Source: SYIM01 sp039800205 (lineage in GTDB: Bacteria > Pseudomonadota > Gammaproteobacteria > Burkholderiales > Burkholderiaceae_E). Taken from it: a stretch of DNA of 64,000 nt. The notes under the pieces are model-generated. The model searched no databases. It had not been told where the DNA came from and saw only the letters and a list, made by a program, of their open reading frames with translations. Positions 1-9,003 of the stretch are shown piece after piece. The stretch lies in NCBI GenBank assembly GCA_039800205.1, contig JBDLRB010000280.1:3870-67869 (forward strand), read 5' to 3'. A program made the position numbers and the translations under genes. The stretch's first letter is position 1. The number at the start of each line of letters is the position of its first letter.

Positions 1-65
1 CTGCGGTGGCTGCGGGATCGACGATCGTCCGGGTCGGCACCGCCCTGTTCGGGCGGCGCGACTGA
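1..65 (+). CDS. yggS: YggS-family PLP homeostasis protein, C-terminal fragment
   Basis: An open frame enters from the left edge (first full codon at position 3) and stops with TGA at 63-65. The 20 visible residues end in a STIVRVGTALFGRRD-like sequence, which matches the conserved C-terminus of the YggS/PLPBP family, where the glycine-threonine stretch helps bind the phosphate of pyridoxal 5'-phosphate. The family is a single-domain TIM-barrel protein that buffers PLP and has no known catalytic activity. The gene converges on rpsT with 18 bases between the stops. Only the tail is in the window, so the assignment rests on this short match. Confidence 0.72.
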   Translation, partial: AVAAGSTIVRVGTALFGRRD

Positions 66-83
66 TCTCAGGCGTAAGCCCGG

Positions 84-347
84 TCAGGCCATCGCCTTGA
101 TGGCCGAGGCGAGGCGGCTCTTGTAACGCGAGGCAGCATTCTTGTGAATGATTTTCTTATCCGAAATGCGGTCGATGATCGACTGCGATGCCTGCATCAC
201 CTGGGTCGCGGCAGCCTTGTCGCCTTTGCTGATGGCCTTGCGAACCGCCTTGATGGCGGTGCGAAGCGCAGACCGCTGGCTGGAATTGTGCGCATTTCGA
301 ATAACCGCCTGGCGGGCGCGCTTGCGAGCTGAAGCAATATTGGCCAT
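84..347 (-). CDS. rpsT: 30S ribosomal protein S20
   Basis: Encodes an 87-residue, lysine- and arginine-rich protein beginning MANIASARKRARQAV, the typical S20 start, and ending in KSRLASAIKAMA. S20 is a primary 16S rRNA binding protein of the small subunit and folds as a three-helix bundle. Length and charge are normal for the family. The start ATG at 347 is preceded by a weak purine stretch (GGATCATTC). It is divergent from murJ, an arrangement I recall as common in betaproteobacteria, and converges with the yggS tail. Confidence 0.97.
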   Translation of the reverse strand: MANIASARKRARQAVIRNAHNSSQRSALRTAIKAVRKAISKGDKAAATQVMQASQSIIDRISDKKIIHKNAASRYKSRLASAIKAMA

Positions 348-384
348 GAATGATCCAAAGAGTATTCTTTTGGGAAAGCCTTAA

Positions 385-414
385 ATTCTATTATGGTTCA
401 GCTTTTCGACGCAA
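385..414 (-). promoter_or_regulatory. Possible sigma-70 promoter for rpsT
   Basis: On the minus strand a TTGCGT element (409-414) and a TAGAAT element (385-390) are separated by 18 bases and lie in an unusually AT-rich stretch about 40 bases before the rpsT start. The -10 is a 5-of-6 match to TATAAT and the -35 a 4-of-6 match to TTGACA. This is an eye-based match only. Confidence 0.35.
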
Positions 415-436
415 GCTTACCCAGGATTCTGCTCAG

Positions 437-2002
437 ATGAACATGCTGCGCGCTGCAGCGACCGTCAGCGGCCTCACCCTGATGTCACGCATCACGGGGC
501 TTGTGCGCGAAATGATCACGGCCGCCCTGTTCGGTGCCTCGGCCATGACCGACGCGTTCTTTGTGGCCTTTCGCCTGCCCAATCTGCTCAGACGGCTGTT
601 CGCCGAGGGCGCATTCTCCCAGGCCTTCATTCCCATGCTGGCCCGCCATCGCCCGCTGGGCGACGGTGAGGCCGCTTCTCAGGTCAATGCCCGACGCTTC
701 ATCGATGCCGTCGCGAGTGCGCTCTTCTGGTCGCTTGCGCTGATCACCGCCCTGGGGGTGCTGAGTGCGCCGGTACTGGTGTGGTTGATGGCGTCGGGGC
801 TGGCCGACACGCCGGATGCCCTGTCCGCTGCCGTCGTGATGACCCGTCTGATGTTTCCCTACATCCTGTTGATCTCACTCGCCGCCTTGGCCGCCGGCAT
901 TCTGAACACCTGGCAGCGCTTCGCCATTCCGGCGTTCACTCCCGTCCTGCTGAATCTGTCCATGATCGGCGCGGCCAGCCTGCTCTCGCCCCATGTCGAC
1001 CCGCCCGTTCTGGCGCTGGCCGCCGGGGTGATGGTGGGCGGGATGGCACAACTCGGTCTGCAGGCCTGGGCCTTGTATCGCCTGGGCCTGTTGCCGCGCA
1101 TCGCGCTGAATCCCTTCCGCTCCTTTGCCCATCCTGATGCGCGCCAGGTGCTCGCGCGGATGGCCCCGGCGGTGCTTGCCGTCTCGGTCGCCCAGATCAG
1201 CCTGATGATCAACACCCATATCGCGTCGAGACTGGCCCCAGGCAGCGTCTCTTGGATCAACTACGGTGATCGCCTGATGGAGTTTCCGACTGCACTACTC
1301 GGCGTGGCGCTCGGCACGGTGTTGCTGCCTTCGCTTGCCCGGGCCGGCGAGCGCGGGGACCACGCGGGCTACAGCGAATTGCTCGACTGGGGGCTGCGGC
1401 TCACGGTTGCGCTCGCGCTGCCCGCCATGGTGGGCCTGGCCCTGATGGCCGAGCCCCTCACCGCCCTGCTGTATCACTACGGGCGTTTCGAGGCCCACGA
1501 TGTGACCATGACCGCGCGTGCGGTGCAGGCCTACGCCCTGGGCCTGCTGGGTCTGATCGCAATCAAGGTCCTGGCCCCCGGTTTTTACGCGCGCCACGAT
1601 GTACGCACGCCTGTACGGATCGCCCTGCTGGTGCTGGTTGCCACACAGTTGATGAATATCGCCTTCGTCCCCTGGCTGGATCACGCCGGATTAGCGCTCT
1701 CGATTTCCGTCGCTGCGTGGATCAACGCCGGCTTGCTGATGCGGGGTTTGCTGAAAAATGGTGCCTGGCGCCCCTCGAACGGTTGGGCCGCCTGGGGAGG
1801 GAAGGTCCTGAGCGCCAGCCTCGCCATGGCCGGGCTGCTCGCGGCGCTGGCCCCTCGGATCGACTGGCTGACGCTGGCCGATTCGCCGCTGAGCCGTGCA
1901 GGCCTCGCACTCGGCCTGGTCGCCGCGGCAGCCGCGGTGTATTTTGGGTCGCTGGGTCTGATGGGCGTCCGGCCCAGAGACTTCAGGCGATCGACGGCAT
2001 GA
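437..2002 (+). CDS. murJ: Lipid II flippase MurJ (MviN)
   Basis: A 521-residue polytopic inner-membrane protein of the MOP superfamily that moves lipid II across the cytoplasmic membrane during peptidoglycan synthesis. The N-terminus (MNMLRAAATVSGLTLMSRI, then a GLVRE segment, and AMTDAFFVAFRLPNLLRRLFAEGA) carries the conserved MurJ helix 1-2 signature, including the arginine pair and the LPN..R..AEGA loop. About 14 hydrophobic segments follow and the length is normal. An upstream in-frame ATG at 350 would add 29 residues that overlap the rpsT promoter region and do not resemble the family, so the start was set at 437. The 3' end meets a convergent deacylase gene 12 bases away. Confidence 0.95.
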   Translation: MNMLRAAATVSGLTLMSRITGLVREMITAALFGASAMTDAFFVAFRLPNLLRRLFAEGAFSQAFIPMLARHRPLGDGEAASQVNARRFIDAVASALFWSLALITALGVLSAPVLVWLMASGLADTPDALSAAVVMTRLMFPYILLISLAALAAGILNTWQRFAIPAFTPVLLNLSMIGAASLLSPHVDPPVLALAAGVMVGGMAQLGLQAWALYRLGLLPRIALNPFRSFAHPDARQVLARMAPAVLAVSVAQISLMINTHIASRLAPGSVSWINYGDRLMEFPTALLGVALGTVLLPSLARAGERGDHAGYSELLDWGLRLTVALALPAMVGLALMAEPLTALLYHYGRFEAHDVTMTARAVQAYALGLLGLIAIKVLAPGFYARHDVRTPVRIALLVLVATQLMNIAFVPWLDHAGLALSISVAAWINAGLLMRGLLKNGAWRPSNGWAAWGGKVLSASLAMAGLLAALAPRIDWLTLADSPLSRAGLALGLVAAAAAVYFGSLGLMGVRPRDFRRSTA

Positions 2003-2014
2003 CCCGGGCCGGGC

Positions 2015-3769
2015 TCACGCTGCCGGCCTGGACGATCTCAGAAGCCGACCCGACGGCTGGGTCACCGGCGCACCGACCGGCGGCAGCCGGCGTCCATTCA
2101 CGATCACCGCCTCGATCCCGGAGGCTCGGCTGATCAGACGGTCCTCGCCTGCAGGCAGGTCATGCACCCGCTCGAGCGGACCCGCACCGACCGTCTGGGG
2201 ATCAAGAACCACCACATCGGCTGGGAGCCCGACTGCGAGGCGGCCCCGATCGTTCAGCCCGAAAATCGATGCGGGCTTGGCCGTGAGCTGGTGAATGCCG
2301 TCCTCGAGGCTCATGGCAGCGCGCTCGCGGACCCAGTAGCCCAGCAAGTGGGTGGCATAGCAGGCATCGCAGAGCTGGCTCAGATGCGCGCCCCCGTCCC
2401 CCAGGCCGATCAGCACCTCGGGCGCCGTAATGATGTCGCGCACCTCGTTGTCCTCAAAATTCAGGAGCGCGGTGCGCATCCGCAGTTTCAGGTCGTCACG
2501 CAGCGCCAGATCAAACATCAGATCGATGGGATCGAGGCCCCGCTCGGCAGCGAGTGCGTAGAGGGGTCGTTCTGCAAGCGCGGGCTCCCCGCCGCTCCAG
2601 GCGACCACTGCACGACGAAGCGATGCCCGCCGACTATCGCCCTCGGCCACCCCGCCCATGAACCATTCATCGTCCGGACCGGCCGCTTCGGCCTGGCGCC
2701 GGACCCTCGCCCGAAAACTCGGATCGGCGTAGAGGGCGCGGCGTGCCGCATCGCTATCGGCCTTGCGCAGGGGCTCGAAGGACGCCCAGGTGTCGAAAAT
2801 GACCGGCGAGCGGAAATCAAACTCGACCAGGATCGGACGGCAGGCACCTTGCGGGTAAATAGGCAGGCCCCGGGCCCGCTGCGCTGCCGCTTTCTGCAGT
2901 TGGGCCACATGGGACCCCGGACCCAATGAGCCGGCAAGCATCGCGGTCCAGACGACGGGTCGGCTCGAACGATGGTGAAGCGCCTCGAATTCGTCCCAAC
3001 GCGGGTCACGGCCCACGTTGTAGTGAAACACGCCATGGCCCGCGTCGGCGAGCGCATCGGCGATTTCGAGCATCTCATCGAAATCGGCCAGCCGGCTGGG
3101 CACCGGCAGGCCGCCGTAGCCGATATGAATCTTCGAGACCGAGGTGGCAAAACCCACGGCGCCGGCGGCCATCGCCTGCGCGACCAGGCGTCTCATCTCG
3201 GCCCGTTCGGTCGCTGTCGCGGCGCGCTGCGTGGCCTCTTCACCCATCACCCAAAGTCGGAGCGGGGTATGACCCACCATTGCCGCGACATTGATGCCCA
3301 AGGGCAATCGCTCAAGGGTGTCCATGAATTCGGGAAAGGATTCGAAGGGCCATTCGGGTCCGATGCCCGCCTGCAGTGCAGACAGGCTCATTCCTTCGAC
3401 CCGCTCGAGCGTCTGGAGGATGAGCGACCGATGCGCAGGGCGGGTCGGCGCGATCCCGAAGCCACAGTTGCCCATGACAACGGTCGTGACGCCATGCCAG
3501 GGCGAGATGGTCAGCACCGGATCCCATAGGACCTGCGCATCGTAGTGGGTATGAATATCGACAAAGCCCGGACACACCACCCGCCCATCGGCTTCGATCG
3601 TCTCGCGCGCGCGGCCACTGAGCCGGCCCATCGCAGTCACGCGCCCCTCACGGATACCGAGATCGGCCCGAACGCGCGCCGATCCGGTCCCATCGATGAT
3701 CTCCCCCCCCCGGATGACAAGGTCAAACTCGAATGGGCTCGCATGACTCGACGAGTCGGTCGCACTCAT
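2015..3769 (-). CDS. N-acyl-D-amino-acid deacylase family amidohydrolase
   Basis: A 584-residue metal-dependent amidohydrolase of the D-aminoacylase/N-acyl-D-glutamate deacylase group, which releases a free D-amino acid and a carboxylate from N-acyl-D-amino acids. The N-terminal beta-domain (residues 15-65, DLVIRGGEIIDGTG) is followed by the HTH metal motif (His73 and His75) in DIHTHYDAQ and the family-typical GNCGFGIAP with Cys102. A GDGGAHLSQLCD segment near the C-terminus supplies the catalytic aspartate region. No signal peptide is seen. It lies 109 bases downstream of a D-glutamate cyclase family gene on the same strand, so a D-glutamate or N-acyl-D-glutamate substrate is an inference from context. 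Confidence 0.85.
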   Translation of the reverse strand: MSATDSSSHASPFEFDLVIRGGEIIDGTGSARVRADLGIREGRVTAMGRLSGRARETIEADGRVVCPGFVDIHTHYDAQVLWDPVLTISPWHGVTTVVMGNCGFGIAPTRPAHRSLILQTLERVEGMSLSALQAGIGPEWPFESFPEFMDTLERLPLGINVAAMVGHTPLRLWVMGEEATQRAATATERAEMRRLVAQAMAAGAVGFATSVSKIHIGYGGLPVPSRLADFDEMLEIADALADAGHGVFHYNVGRDPRWDEFEALHHRSSRPVVWTAMLAGSLGPGSHVAQLQKAAAQRARGLPIYPQGACRPILVEFDFRSPVIFDTWASFEPLRKADSDAARRALYADPSFRARVRRQAEAAGPDDEWFMGGVAEGDSRRASLRRAVVAWSGGEPALAERPLYALAAERGLDPIDLMFDLALRDDLKLRMRTALLNFEDNEVRDIITAPEVLIGLGDGGAHLSQLCDACYATHLLGYWVRERAAMSLEDGIHQLTAKPASIFGLNDRGRLAVGLPADVVVLDPQTVGAGPLERVHDLPAGEDRLISRASGIEAVIVNGRRLPPVGAPVTQPSGRLLRSSRPAA

Positions 3770-3878
3770 ATCTGTCTCCAGCGATGGGGTATGGCAGTCA
3801 CGCTACAGGATCCGGGCAGCCTTGAGGCCGCCCGATCTCAGTCACGGGCAGGGATTGTGCCGAAAAACAGGGGCGACG

Positions 3879-4724
3879 TCAGCGCAATGCCGCTGCGTTG
3901 GCCAGCGTCAGGTCGGTCATGAACATATGGCCCGTCGCATGGGTGATCATTTCGGGGATCCCCGAGGCGAGGGCAATCGACTGCGGCGTGACGCCACAGC
4001 CCCAGAACACGGGGATTTCGCCTTCGGCCGGCGCGTTGTACCGGCCACTGTGGATGCGAGTCATATCGGTCACACCGATGGCCGCTGGATCGCCCACATG
4101 AACAGGCGCGCCATGCGCAATCGGATAACGGGAGGTCACTTCGATCGTCCGCATCAGGAGCGCTGCAGGGACCGGGCGCATGCTCACCACCATGTTGCCC
4201 CGCAGTCGCCCGGCCGGTACGCAGGCAATGTTCGACTCGTACACCGTCACCCGCCCATTGGGATCGTCAAGATGACGCAGCGGAATGCCCGCATCGAGCA
4301 TCGCCTGGTCAAACGACAGGCTGCAGCCCATCAGAAAACCGACATGGTCGTCCCGCCAGAGTTCGAGCAGATGGGGCACTTCATCCACCAGTTCGCCGTG
4401 CCTGAAAATCCTGAATCGGGACAGGTCGGTCCGGATATCCGCGCCTTGGGCTGCGATCCGGGGGACCGGGTCACCCGGATCAAGCACCTCGAGAATCGGG
4501 CACGGCTTGGGGTTTCGCAGACAGAAGCTCAGAAAATCGAAGGCGTAATCGCGCGGAACGATGGCCAGGTTCGCTTGCAGGTTGCCGCGCGAAATACCGG
4601 TCGTCGCCTGTGTCCATCGACCCTCGCGAACCAGCGCACGGATCTCGCGTGGGCGGGCATGAAGCAGATCCGCACGGGTCAGTGCACGATCTGCCGACCA
4701 GACTTGGGACACAACGTCGTTCAT
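3879..4724 (-). CDS. D-glutamate cyclase family protein (DUF1445, putative hydro-lyase)
   Basis: A 281-residue protein matching the DUF1445 family, annotated as putative hydro-lyase or D-glutamate cyclase. Members related to mammalian DGLUCY convert D-glutamate to 5-oxo-D-proline. Recognisable family stretches are VREGRWTQATTGISRGNLQANLAI near the N-terminus, GCSLSFDQAM in the middle and FWGCGVTPQSIAL near the C-terminus. It is apparently cytoplasmic. It precedes the N-acyl-D-amino-acid deacylase on the same strand, and the pair would make D-glutamate and then cyclise it. The chemistry of most bacterial members has not been tested, so the family call is firm and the reaction is tentative. Confidence 0.8.
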   Translation of the reverse strand: MNDVVSQVWSADRALTRADLLHARPREIRALVREGRWTQATTGISRGNLQANLAIVPRDYAFDFLSFCLRNPKPCPILEVLDPGDPVPRIAAQGADIRTDLSRFRIFRHGELVDEVPHLLELWRDDHVGFLMGCSLSFDQAMLDAGIPLRHLDDPNGRVTVYESNIACVPAGRLRGNMVVSMRPVPAALLMRTIEVTSRYPIAHGAPVHVGDPAAIGVTDMTRIHSGRYNAPAEGEIPVFWGCGVTPQSIALASGIPEMITHATGHMFMTDLTLANAAALR

Positions 4725-4985
4725 CGCTCAGGACTCCTGCGGGGCGTCTTCAGACTGCGGCGGCGAAGCGAGGTTGCCCCGACCGCCAGGTCGACTCTAG
4801 CGCAGCCTGTCAAGCTCGGACAAGGCGCTTCGACTGATCCGGTCGGATCAGCGCGAAGGGGGACGCGTGGCGGCACGCTTGCGGACGGACGGTTCAATCT
4901 GGCGTTCGATCCCGCTGAAACCCCACGCGTGCGCTGATCCGTTCCCATTCGCGCAGGCGCCCAGCCCCCACCACAGGATGAATCG

Positions 4986-5477
4986 ATGCCCACCGCCCCC
5001 GTCAAACAGCGTCCGCCCCCCCCGATCCTTGCAGCCCTCAGCATCCTGCTGCTGGCCCTTCCCGCGCTCCTGACCGACGGCCACGCCCGAGACCGCGGGC
5101 CCCAAGCCCTCAAGGGCGCGGAAGACCCACCCGCGCTCGCCGCGCGCCTGCAGGTGGATGCCAATACCGCGAGCGCCCCCGAGCTGGAACAGATCAAGGG
5201 GATCGGCCCACGCACGGCCGAGCGCATCGTTGAGGCCCGCGAACGGGGCGGCCGATTTCGCGACGAAGACGACTTCAGAAAACGGGTCTCGGGCGTCGGT
5301 CCCGCCCGGCTCAAAACCATGCGCACCGCAGGCTTGATCCTGCCCAGCGCACGCGATCCATTGATGCCCGGCCAGACCTCGAAACGGGTCGAGCTTGTCG
5401 TTGGACAAGCGCCCGGTAAGCGGGACCCACGACGCGGAATGATCATCGCCCTGCCCCCGCCCGGTCATCCCCGCTAG
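4986..5477 (+). CDS. ComEA-like helix-hairpin-helix DNA-binding protein
   Basis: A 163-residue protein with a proline-rich N-terminus, a hydrophobic segment at about residues 14-30 that could be a signal peptide or anchor, and a ComEA-type double helix-hairpin-helix domain at about residues 57-117 (VDANTASAPELEQIKGIGPRTAE, then VSGVGPARLK). ComEA proteins bind incoming double-stranded DNA in the periplasm during natural transformation. The 45-residue C-terminal extension, rich in proline, arginine and glycine, is longer than in minimal ComEA proteins. No other competence gene is adjacent. The start ATG follows a 261-base gap divergent from the DUF1445 gene. Confidence 0.8.
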   Translation: MPTAPVKQRPPPPILAALSILLLALPALLTDGHARDRGPQALKGAEDPPALAARLQVDANTASAPELEQIKGIGPRTAERIVEARERGGRFRDEDDFRKRVSGVGPARLKTMRTAGLILPSARDPLMPGQTSKRVELVVGQAPGKRDPRRGMIIALPPPGHPR

Positions 5478-5588
5478 CCCCCGGTGCTTCGTCCGTGTTG
5501 GCCCGTACGCTTCGATCACCCATTGGGCGTTGCGCAGGTTCGTTACACTGGCGGTTTAGCGACTGCTCCGCAGGGACCCCAGCCCGCA

Positions 5589-6473
5589 ATGATCGCCGAC
5601 TCGTCCCCCCGCTCGCGAATCGGCGAGCGTCTGGTGCTCTACTTCAGACTGGTCCGCCTGCATCGGCCCATTGGCACCTTGCTTCTCTTGTGGCCCACGC
5701 TTTGGGCATTGGTCCTGGCCAGCGATCCCTGGCCCGACGCCTACACTGTCTTTGCCTTCTGTCTGGGTACGCTGCTGATGCGCTCGGCGGGCTGTGCCAT
5801 CAACGATTATGCGGACCGCGATTTCGATCGGCACGTGGCCCGAACGGTCGATCGCCCAGTCACGTCCGGACGCATTCGGCCCTGGGAGGCGATCGCGCTC
5901 TTTTGCGTGCTGTCCCTGCTGGCCCTGCCCTTGATCATCCCCTTCAATGCGCTCACCTGGGGGCTTGCTGTGGTTGCCGCATTTCTGGCGGGCAGTTACC
6001 CCTTCACCAAGCGCTTTCTTGCGATCCCGCAGGCCTACCTGGGCGTCGCCTTCGGCTTTGGCATTCCCATGGCGTTTGCTGCGATCCAGAACGCACTACC
6101 GCCGGTCGCCTGGATTCTGCTGGCCGCCAATATCGCCTGGGCCATCGCCTACGACACCGAATATGCGATGGTCGATCGCGATGACGATCTCAAGATCGGT
6201 ATTCGCACCTCGGCCATCACCTTTGGCCGGTTCGACGTGACGGCCGTGATGGTCTGCTACGCGAGCACCCTGGTCCTGTTGGGCATCGCGGGTCAAATGC
6301 TGGATGCAGGACCGGCCTTCGCTGCAGGCCTGGTCGCTTCAGGCGGCATTGCCCTCTATCACTACGGGCTGATTCGCACGCGCACCCGCGAGGGGTGCTT
6401 CAAGGCCTTCAACCACAACACCTGGTTCGGTGCGGCGGTCTTTGCGGGGATCGTGATCGATCGTCTGCTTTGA
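5589..6473 (+). CDS. ubiA: 4-hydroxybenzoate octaprenyltransferase UbiA
   Basis: A 294-residue polytopic membrane prenyltransferase that attaches the polyprenyl tail to 4-hydroxybenzoate in ubiquinone synthesis. The first aspartate-rich motif is at about residues 72-80 (NDYADRDFD, followed by RHVARTVDRP). The second is YDTEYAMVDRDDDLKIG in the C-terminal half. Both bind the Mg-diphosphate of the prenyl donor. About eight hydrophobic segments are present. The reading frame is open upstream to 5484, but the family begins near MIADSSPRSRIGERL, so ATG 5589 is used. It converges with proC. A second ubiquinone gene, ubiG, lies at 21657. Confidence 0.95.
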   Translation: MIADSSPRSRIGERLVLYFRLVRLHRPIGTLLLLWPTLWALVLASDPWPDAYTVFAFCLGTLLMRSAGCAINDYADRDFDRHVARTVDRPVTSGRIRPWEAIALFCVLSLLALPLIIPFNALTWGLAVVAAFLAGSYPFTKRFLAIPQAYLGVAFGFGIPMAFAAIQNALPPVAWILLAANIAWAIAYDTEYAMVDRDDDLKIGIRTSAITFGRFDVTAVMVCYASTLVLLGIAGQMLDAGPAFAAGLVASGGIALYHYGLIRTRTREGCFKAFNHNTWFGAAVFAGIVIDRLL

Positions 6474-6503
6474 TGCACGAGCCCTCTGGACGACCGACCC
6501 CGC

Positions 6504-7352
6504 CTAGGGTGCGTCGGTACCGAAGGCCTGGCCCATTTCTGCACCGCGCGCTGCGGCTGCGCTCAGGGCCTCGCGCATCAGGCCGGTGAGATCGTGCGCA
6601 TCCATCACCGCCAGCGCTGCCGCCGTGGTCCCGCCCTTTGACGTGACTCGCTCACGCAGGACCGATGGCGGCTCGGTCGCGCGACTCGCGAGCTCGGCCG
6701 CACCACTGAAGGTCGCCAGCGTCAGACGGCGTGCCTGTGCCGCATCCAGACCGAGCGCAATCCCCGCCTGCTCGATCGCCTCCATGAACCGGAATACATA
6801 GGCCGGCCCGCTGCCACTCAGGGCGGTGACTGCATCGATCAAGGCCTCGTCGTCCACCCAGACGACCTCACCCACCGCAGCCATGATCGACTCGGCAACG
6901 GCCCGATCCGCCTCGCCCTGACCGGGATCAAACAGGTACAGACCGGTGACCCCGCGTCCAATCAGTGCGGGCGTATTCGGCATGCTTCGGATGATTCGCC
7001 GGTGGCCCCCCAGCCAGCGGGACAGATCGATGGCTCGAATACCCGCCGCGACGCTGATCACAAGCGGCGTACGCGGACCGCAGAGTTGGCCCAGCGTCCG
7101 GGCCAGACCGAGCGCTACCTCACGCATCTGCTGCGGCTTGACGGCCAGAACGATGACCTCCGCGCCGTCGAACGCTTCAGCGACCGCTGCCTCAAAGACG
7201 CGGACGGCAGGCCACCGGGCTCGAAGGGCCTCGCGCTGCGTCGCCGATGGATCGATGACCGCAATCTCCGGCGGATGGTCCGCCCCGCGTGCGAGCAAGC
7301 CCCCGACCAACGCACTGGCCATGTTGCCGCCCCCCACAAAACTCATTTTCAT
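6504..7352 (-). CDS. proC: Pyrroline-5-carboxylate reductase
   Basis: A 282-residue cytoplasmic enzyme that reduces 1-pyrroline-5-carboxylate to L-proline with NAD(P)H. The N-terminal Rossmann motif is VGGGNMASALVGGLLARG (residues 6-23). The family signature RSMPNTPALIGRGVTGLY and the C-terminal SGSGPAYVFRFMEAIEQAGI plus SKGGTTAAAL segments are intact. GGGAGACCG lies just before ATG 7352, and a second ATG two codons in has an equally acceptable spacing. ProC is often a neighbour of yggS, but here yggS is 6 kb away. It sits immediately upstream of, and convergent with, ubiA, and follows lapB on the same strand with the opposite gene order spacing of 18 bases. Confidence 0.95.
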   Translation of the reverse strand: MKMSFVGGGNMASALVGGLLARGADHPPEIAVIDPSATQREALRARWPAVRVFEAAVAEAFDGAEVIVLAVKPQQMREVALGLARTLGQLCGPRTPLVISVAAGIRAIDLSRWLGGHRRIIRSMPNTPALIGRGVTGLYLFDPGQGEADRAVAESIMAAVGEVVWVDDEALIDAVTALSGSGPAYVFRFMEAIEQAGIALGLDAAQARRLTLATFSGAAELASRATEPPSVLRERVTSKGGTTAAALAVMDAHDLTGLMREALSAAAARGAEMGQAFGTDAP

Positions 7353-7370
7353 CGGTCTCCCTCCACGCTT

Positions 7371-8582
7371 TCATCCAGAGCTCTGATCCTCGGCACGCAA
7401 GGGCGAAACCGTATCCCAGCGTGCACATCCAGGGCACTGCCAGTAATACTGGCGCGCCCGGAACCCGCACTGTGTGCACAAATGGGGCGACTGCAGCTTG
7501 GCCTGCGCATCCAGCAGCCCCCCCGCCAGCGAAAGAATCGCCGCGTCGAATCGGGACGGCCCCACCTGCGTCCGCCAGGCGATCACACCCGAAAGCCCGG
7601 CCAGACTGGGCTTGTCCTCGAGGGCATGGACCGCCCAGGCAGCCGCCTGCTCATCGCCGTCCCGGCGCCGCAGGGCCTCGAACAACTGGAGAAAGACCGC
7701 AGTGGTCGGGTGCCGATGCCACTGGTCACGCAGGCCCTCGATCGCCTCGGCGATCCGTCCGAGGTGGGCATGTGCCTGCACCCAGCGTGCGACGATCAGG
7801 TTGAAATGGCTTGACTCCGACCGACGCAGCGCATCCCAGGCCACAATCGCATCGGCGAAACGGGATTCAAGTTCGGCGAGTTGACCACGCAGCAAGGCCA
7901 CTCGGGGATGCCCAACGCCGGCCATCTCGTGGTCGGCCTGATCGAGATGAGTACGAATGGGATCTGCGCCGGTCGGAGCGCTCACCGGAACGGTTCGCCG
8001 TGCCGACAGCAGACGCTCTGCCTCCTCGCAGTGGAACTGGGCAAGACGCAGTCGATCATGATGCGTGCGATCGCCCGGGGCCTGCATCGACGCGAGTTCA
8101 ATGGCTCGTGGCCAGTCACGCATCATTTCTGCGATATCGATCCGATGCCGTAGCGCAGCCGCAAGATGCTGACCGCCGGCCGCCAGCCGCTCGAAGGCCT
8201 GGTCGGCCCGATCGAGCAGTCCCGCCTTCAGAAAATCCTGAGCCAGTTCAAAGAGCGCCTGCTCGCGCAGGGCTGGATCGATATCCGAACGATCGAGCAG
8301 ATTCTGATGGACACGGATCGCACGGTCGGTCTCCCCCCGGCGCCGAAACAGCTTACCCAGGGCAAAGTGCAATTCGATGGTTTCAGGGTCGATCCGGACC
8401 ACATCGACGAAAGCGTCGACCGCTCGGTCGGATTGGTCGTTCAACAGAAAATTGAGACCGCGGAAATAGGCGTCCGGCAGGGTCGGCCGGGCCGCCCGGA
8501 CACGGGATTCGTGCCGCGCAGCCCACCAACCCAGCGCAAACACGACGGGCAGCACCAGAAGCCAGTAGACGTCGAATTCCAT
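7371..8582 (-). CDS. lapB: Lipopolysaccharide assembly protein LapB (YciM)
   Basis: A 403-residue inner-membrane-anchored protein that controls LPS synthesis by presenting LpxC to the FtsH protease. One transmembrane helix at residues 4-20 (VYWLLVLPVVFALGWWAA) is followed by a GLNFLLNDQSDRAVDAFVDV opening repeat and a series of TPR units. A C-terminal rubredoxin-type knuckle has the form CTQCGFRARQYYWQCPGC. It is directly downstream of lapA, and the order ihfB-lapA-lapB is the conserved one. The TPR region is shifted in length from E. coli YciM but covers the same parts. Confidence 0.93.
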   Translation of the reverse strand: MEFDVYWLLVLPVVFALGWWAARHESRVRAARPTLPDAYFRGLNFLLNDQSDRAVDAFVDVVRIDPETIELHFALGKLFRRRGETDRAIRVHQNLLDRSDIDPALREQALFELAQDFLKAGLLDRADQAFERLAAGGQHLAAALRHRIDIAEMMRDWPRAIELASMQAPGDRTHHDRLRLAQFHCEEAERLLSARRTVPVSAPTGADPIRTHLDQADHEMAGVGHPRVALLRGQLAELESRFADAIVAWDALRRSESSHFNLIVARWVQAHAHLGRIAEAIEGLRDQWHRHPTTAVFLQLFEALRRRDGDEQAAAWAVHALEDKPSLAGLSGVIAWRTQVGPSRFDAAILSLAGGLLDAQAKLQSPHLCTQCGFRARQYYWQCPGCARWDTVSPLRAEDQSSG

Positions 8583-8652
8583 GGGTACTCAGGCTGGGGC
8601 GATCGAACGCACTGCGGCCCGTCCCCCACCGTCCACCGGACCGTTCAAGAGA

Positions 8653-9003
8653 TCAGACTCCGAGCGGCGTGGACGCGCTGGCCGGGGGCGGAGCGATCAC
8701 AGGGGCCTGCTCGTTCGACGTACGATCCGTCGCCGACCCATCCGTGTGGCGAGTCGCAAGCCGAAGCTCCTTTTTCAGGTGGGCGATCTCACGCCTCAGA
8801 CGGAACAGGGCCGGCACTGCAGCGAGCAGCCCCAGCACCGCTCCCACACCCATGAAGACGAGCAGGAAGACGACGAGCGGCGCACGCCAGGTGCGCGCAT
8901 ATCCGGAAAACAGCCTCAGCTCGACCGGATCGGTGTTGGACAGCGCAAACCCGAGCGCCAGGACAAAGAGGAGGAGATAGAAAATCCACGACAGGATGCG
9001 CAT
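8653..9003 (-). CDS. lapA: Lipopolysaccharide assembly protein LapA (DUF1049)
   Basis: A 116-residue membrane protein with two hydrophobic helices (residues 4-22 and 45-65) separated by a short loop that includes the DPVELRLF motif of DUF1049, then a coiled tail (residues 70-90, LRREIAHLKKELRLA). LapA acts with LapB in regulating LPS assembly. The C-terminal 25 residues are low-complexity, proline- and alanine-rich. The gene is upstream of lapB in the same direction with a 70-base gap, and 155 bases downstream of ihfB. Confidence 0.88.
   Translation of the reverse strand: MRILSWIFYLLLFVLALGFALSNTDPVELRLFSGYARTWRAPLVVFLLVFMGVGAVLGLLAAVPALFRLRREIAHLKKELRLATRHTDGSATDRTSNEQAPVIAPPPASASTPLGV

Noticed and set aside
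40..56. GC-rich hairpin (CCGCCC-TGTTC-GGGCGG) close to the rpsT stop
   Set aside because: It lies inside the C-terminal coding part of the yggS fragment and has no T-run, so a terminator call is not supported.
350..436. Upstream in-frame start for murJ at 350
   Set aside because: The extra 29 residues do not resemble MurJ and cover the likely rpsT promoter; ATG 437 gives the family start.
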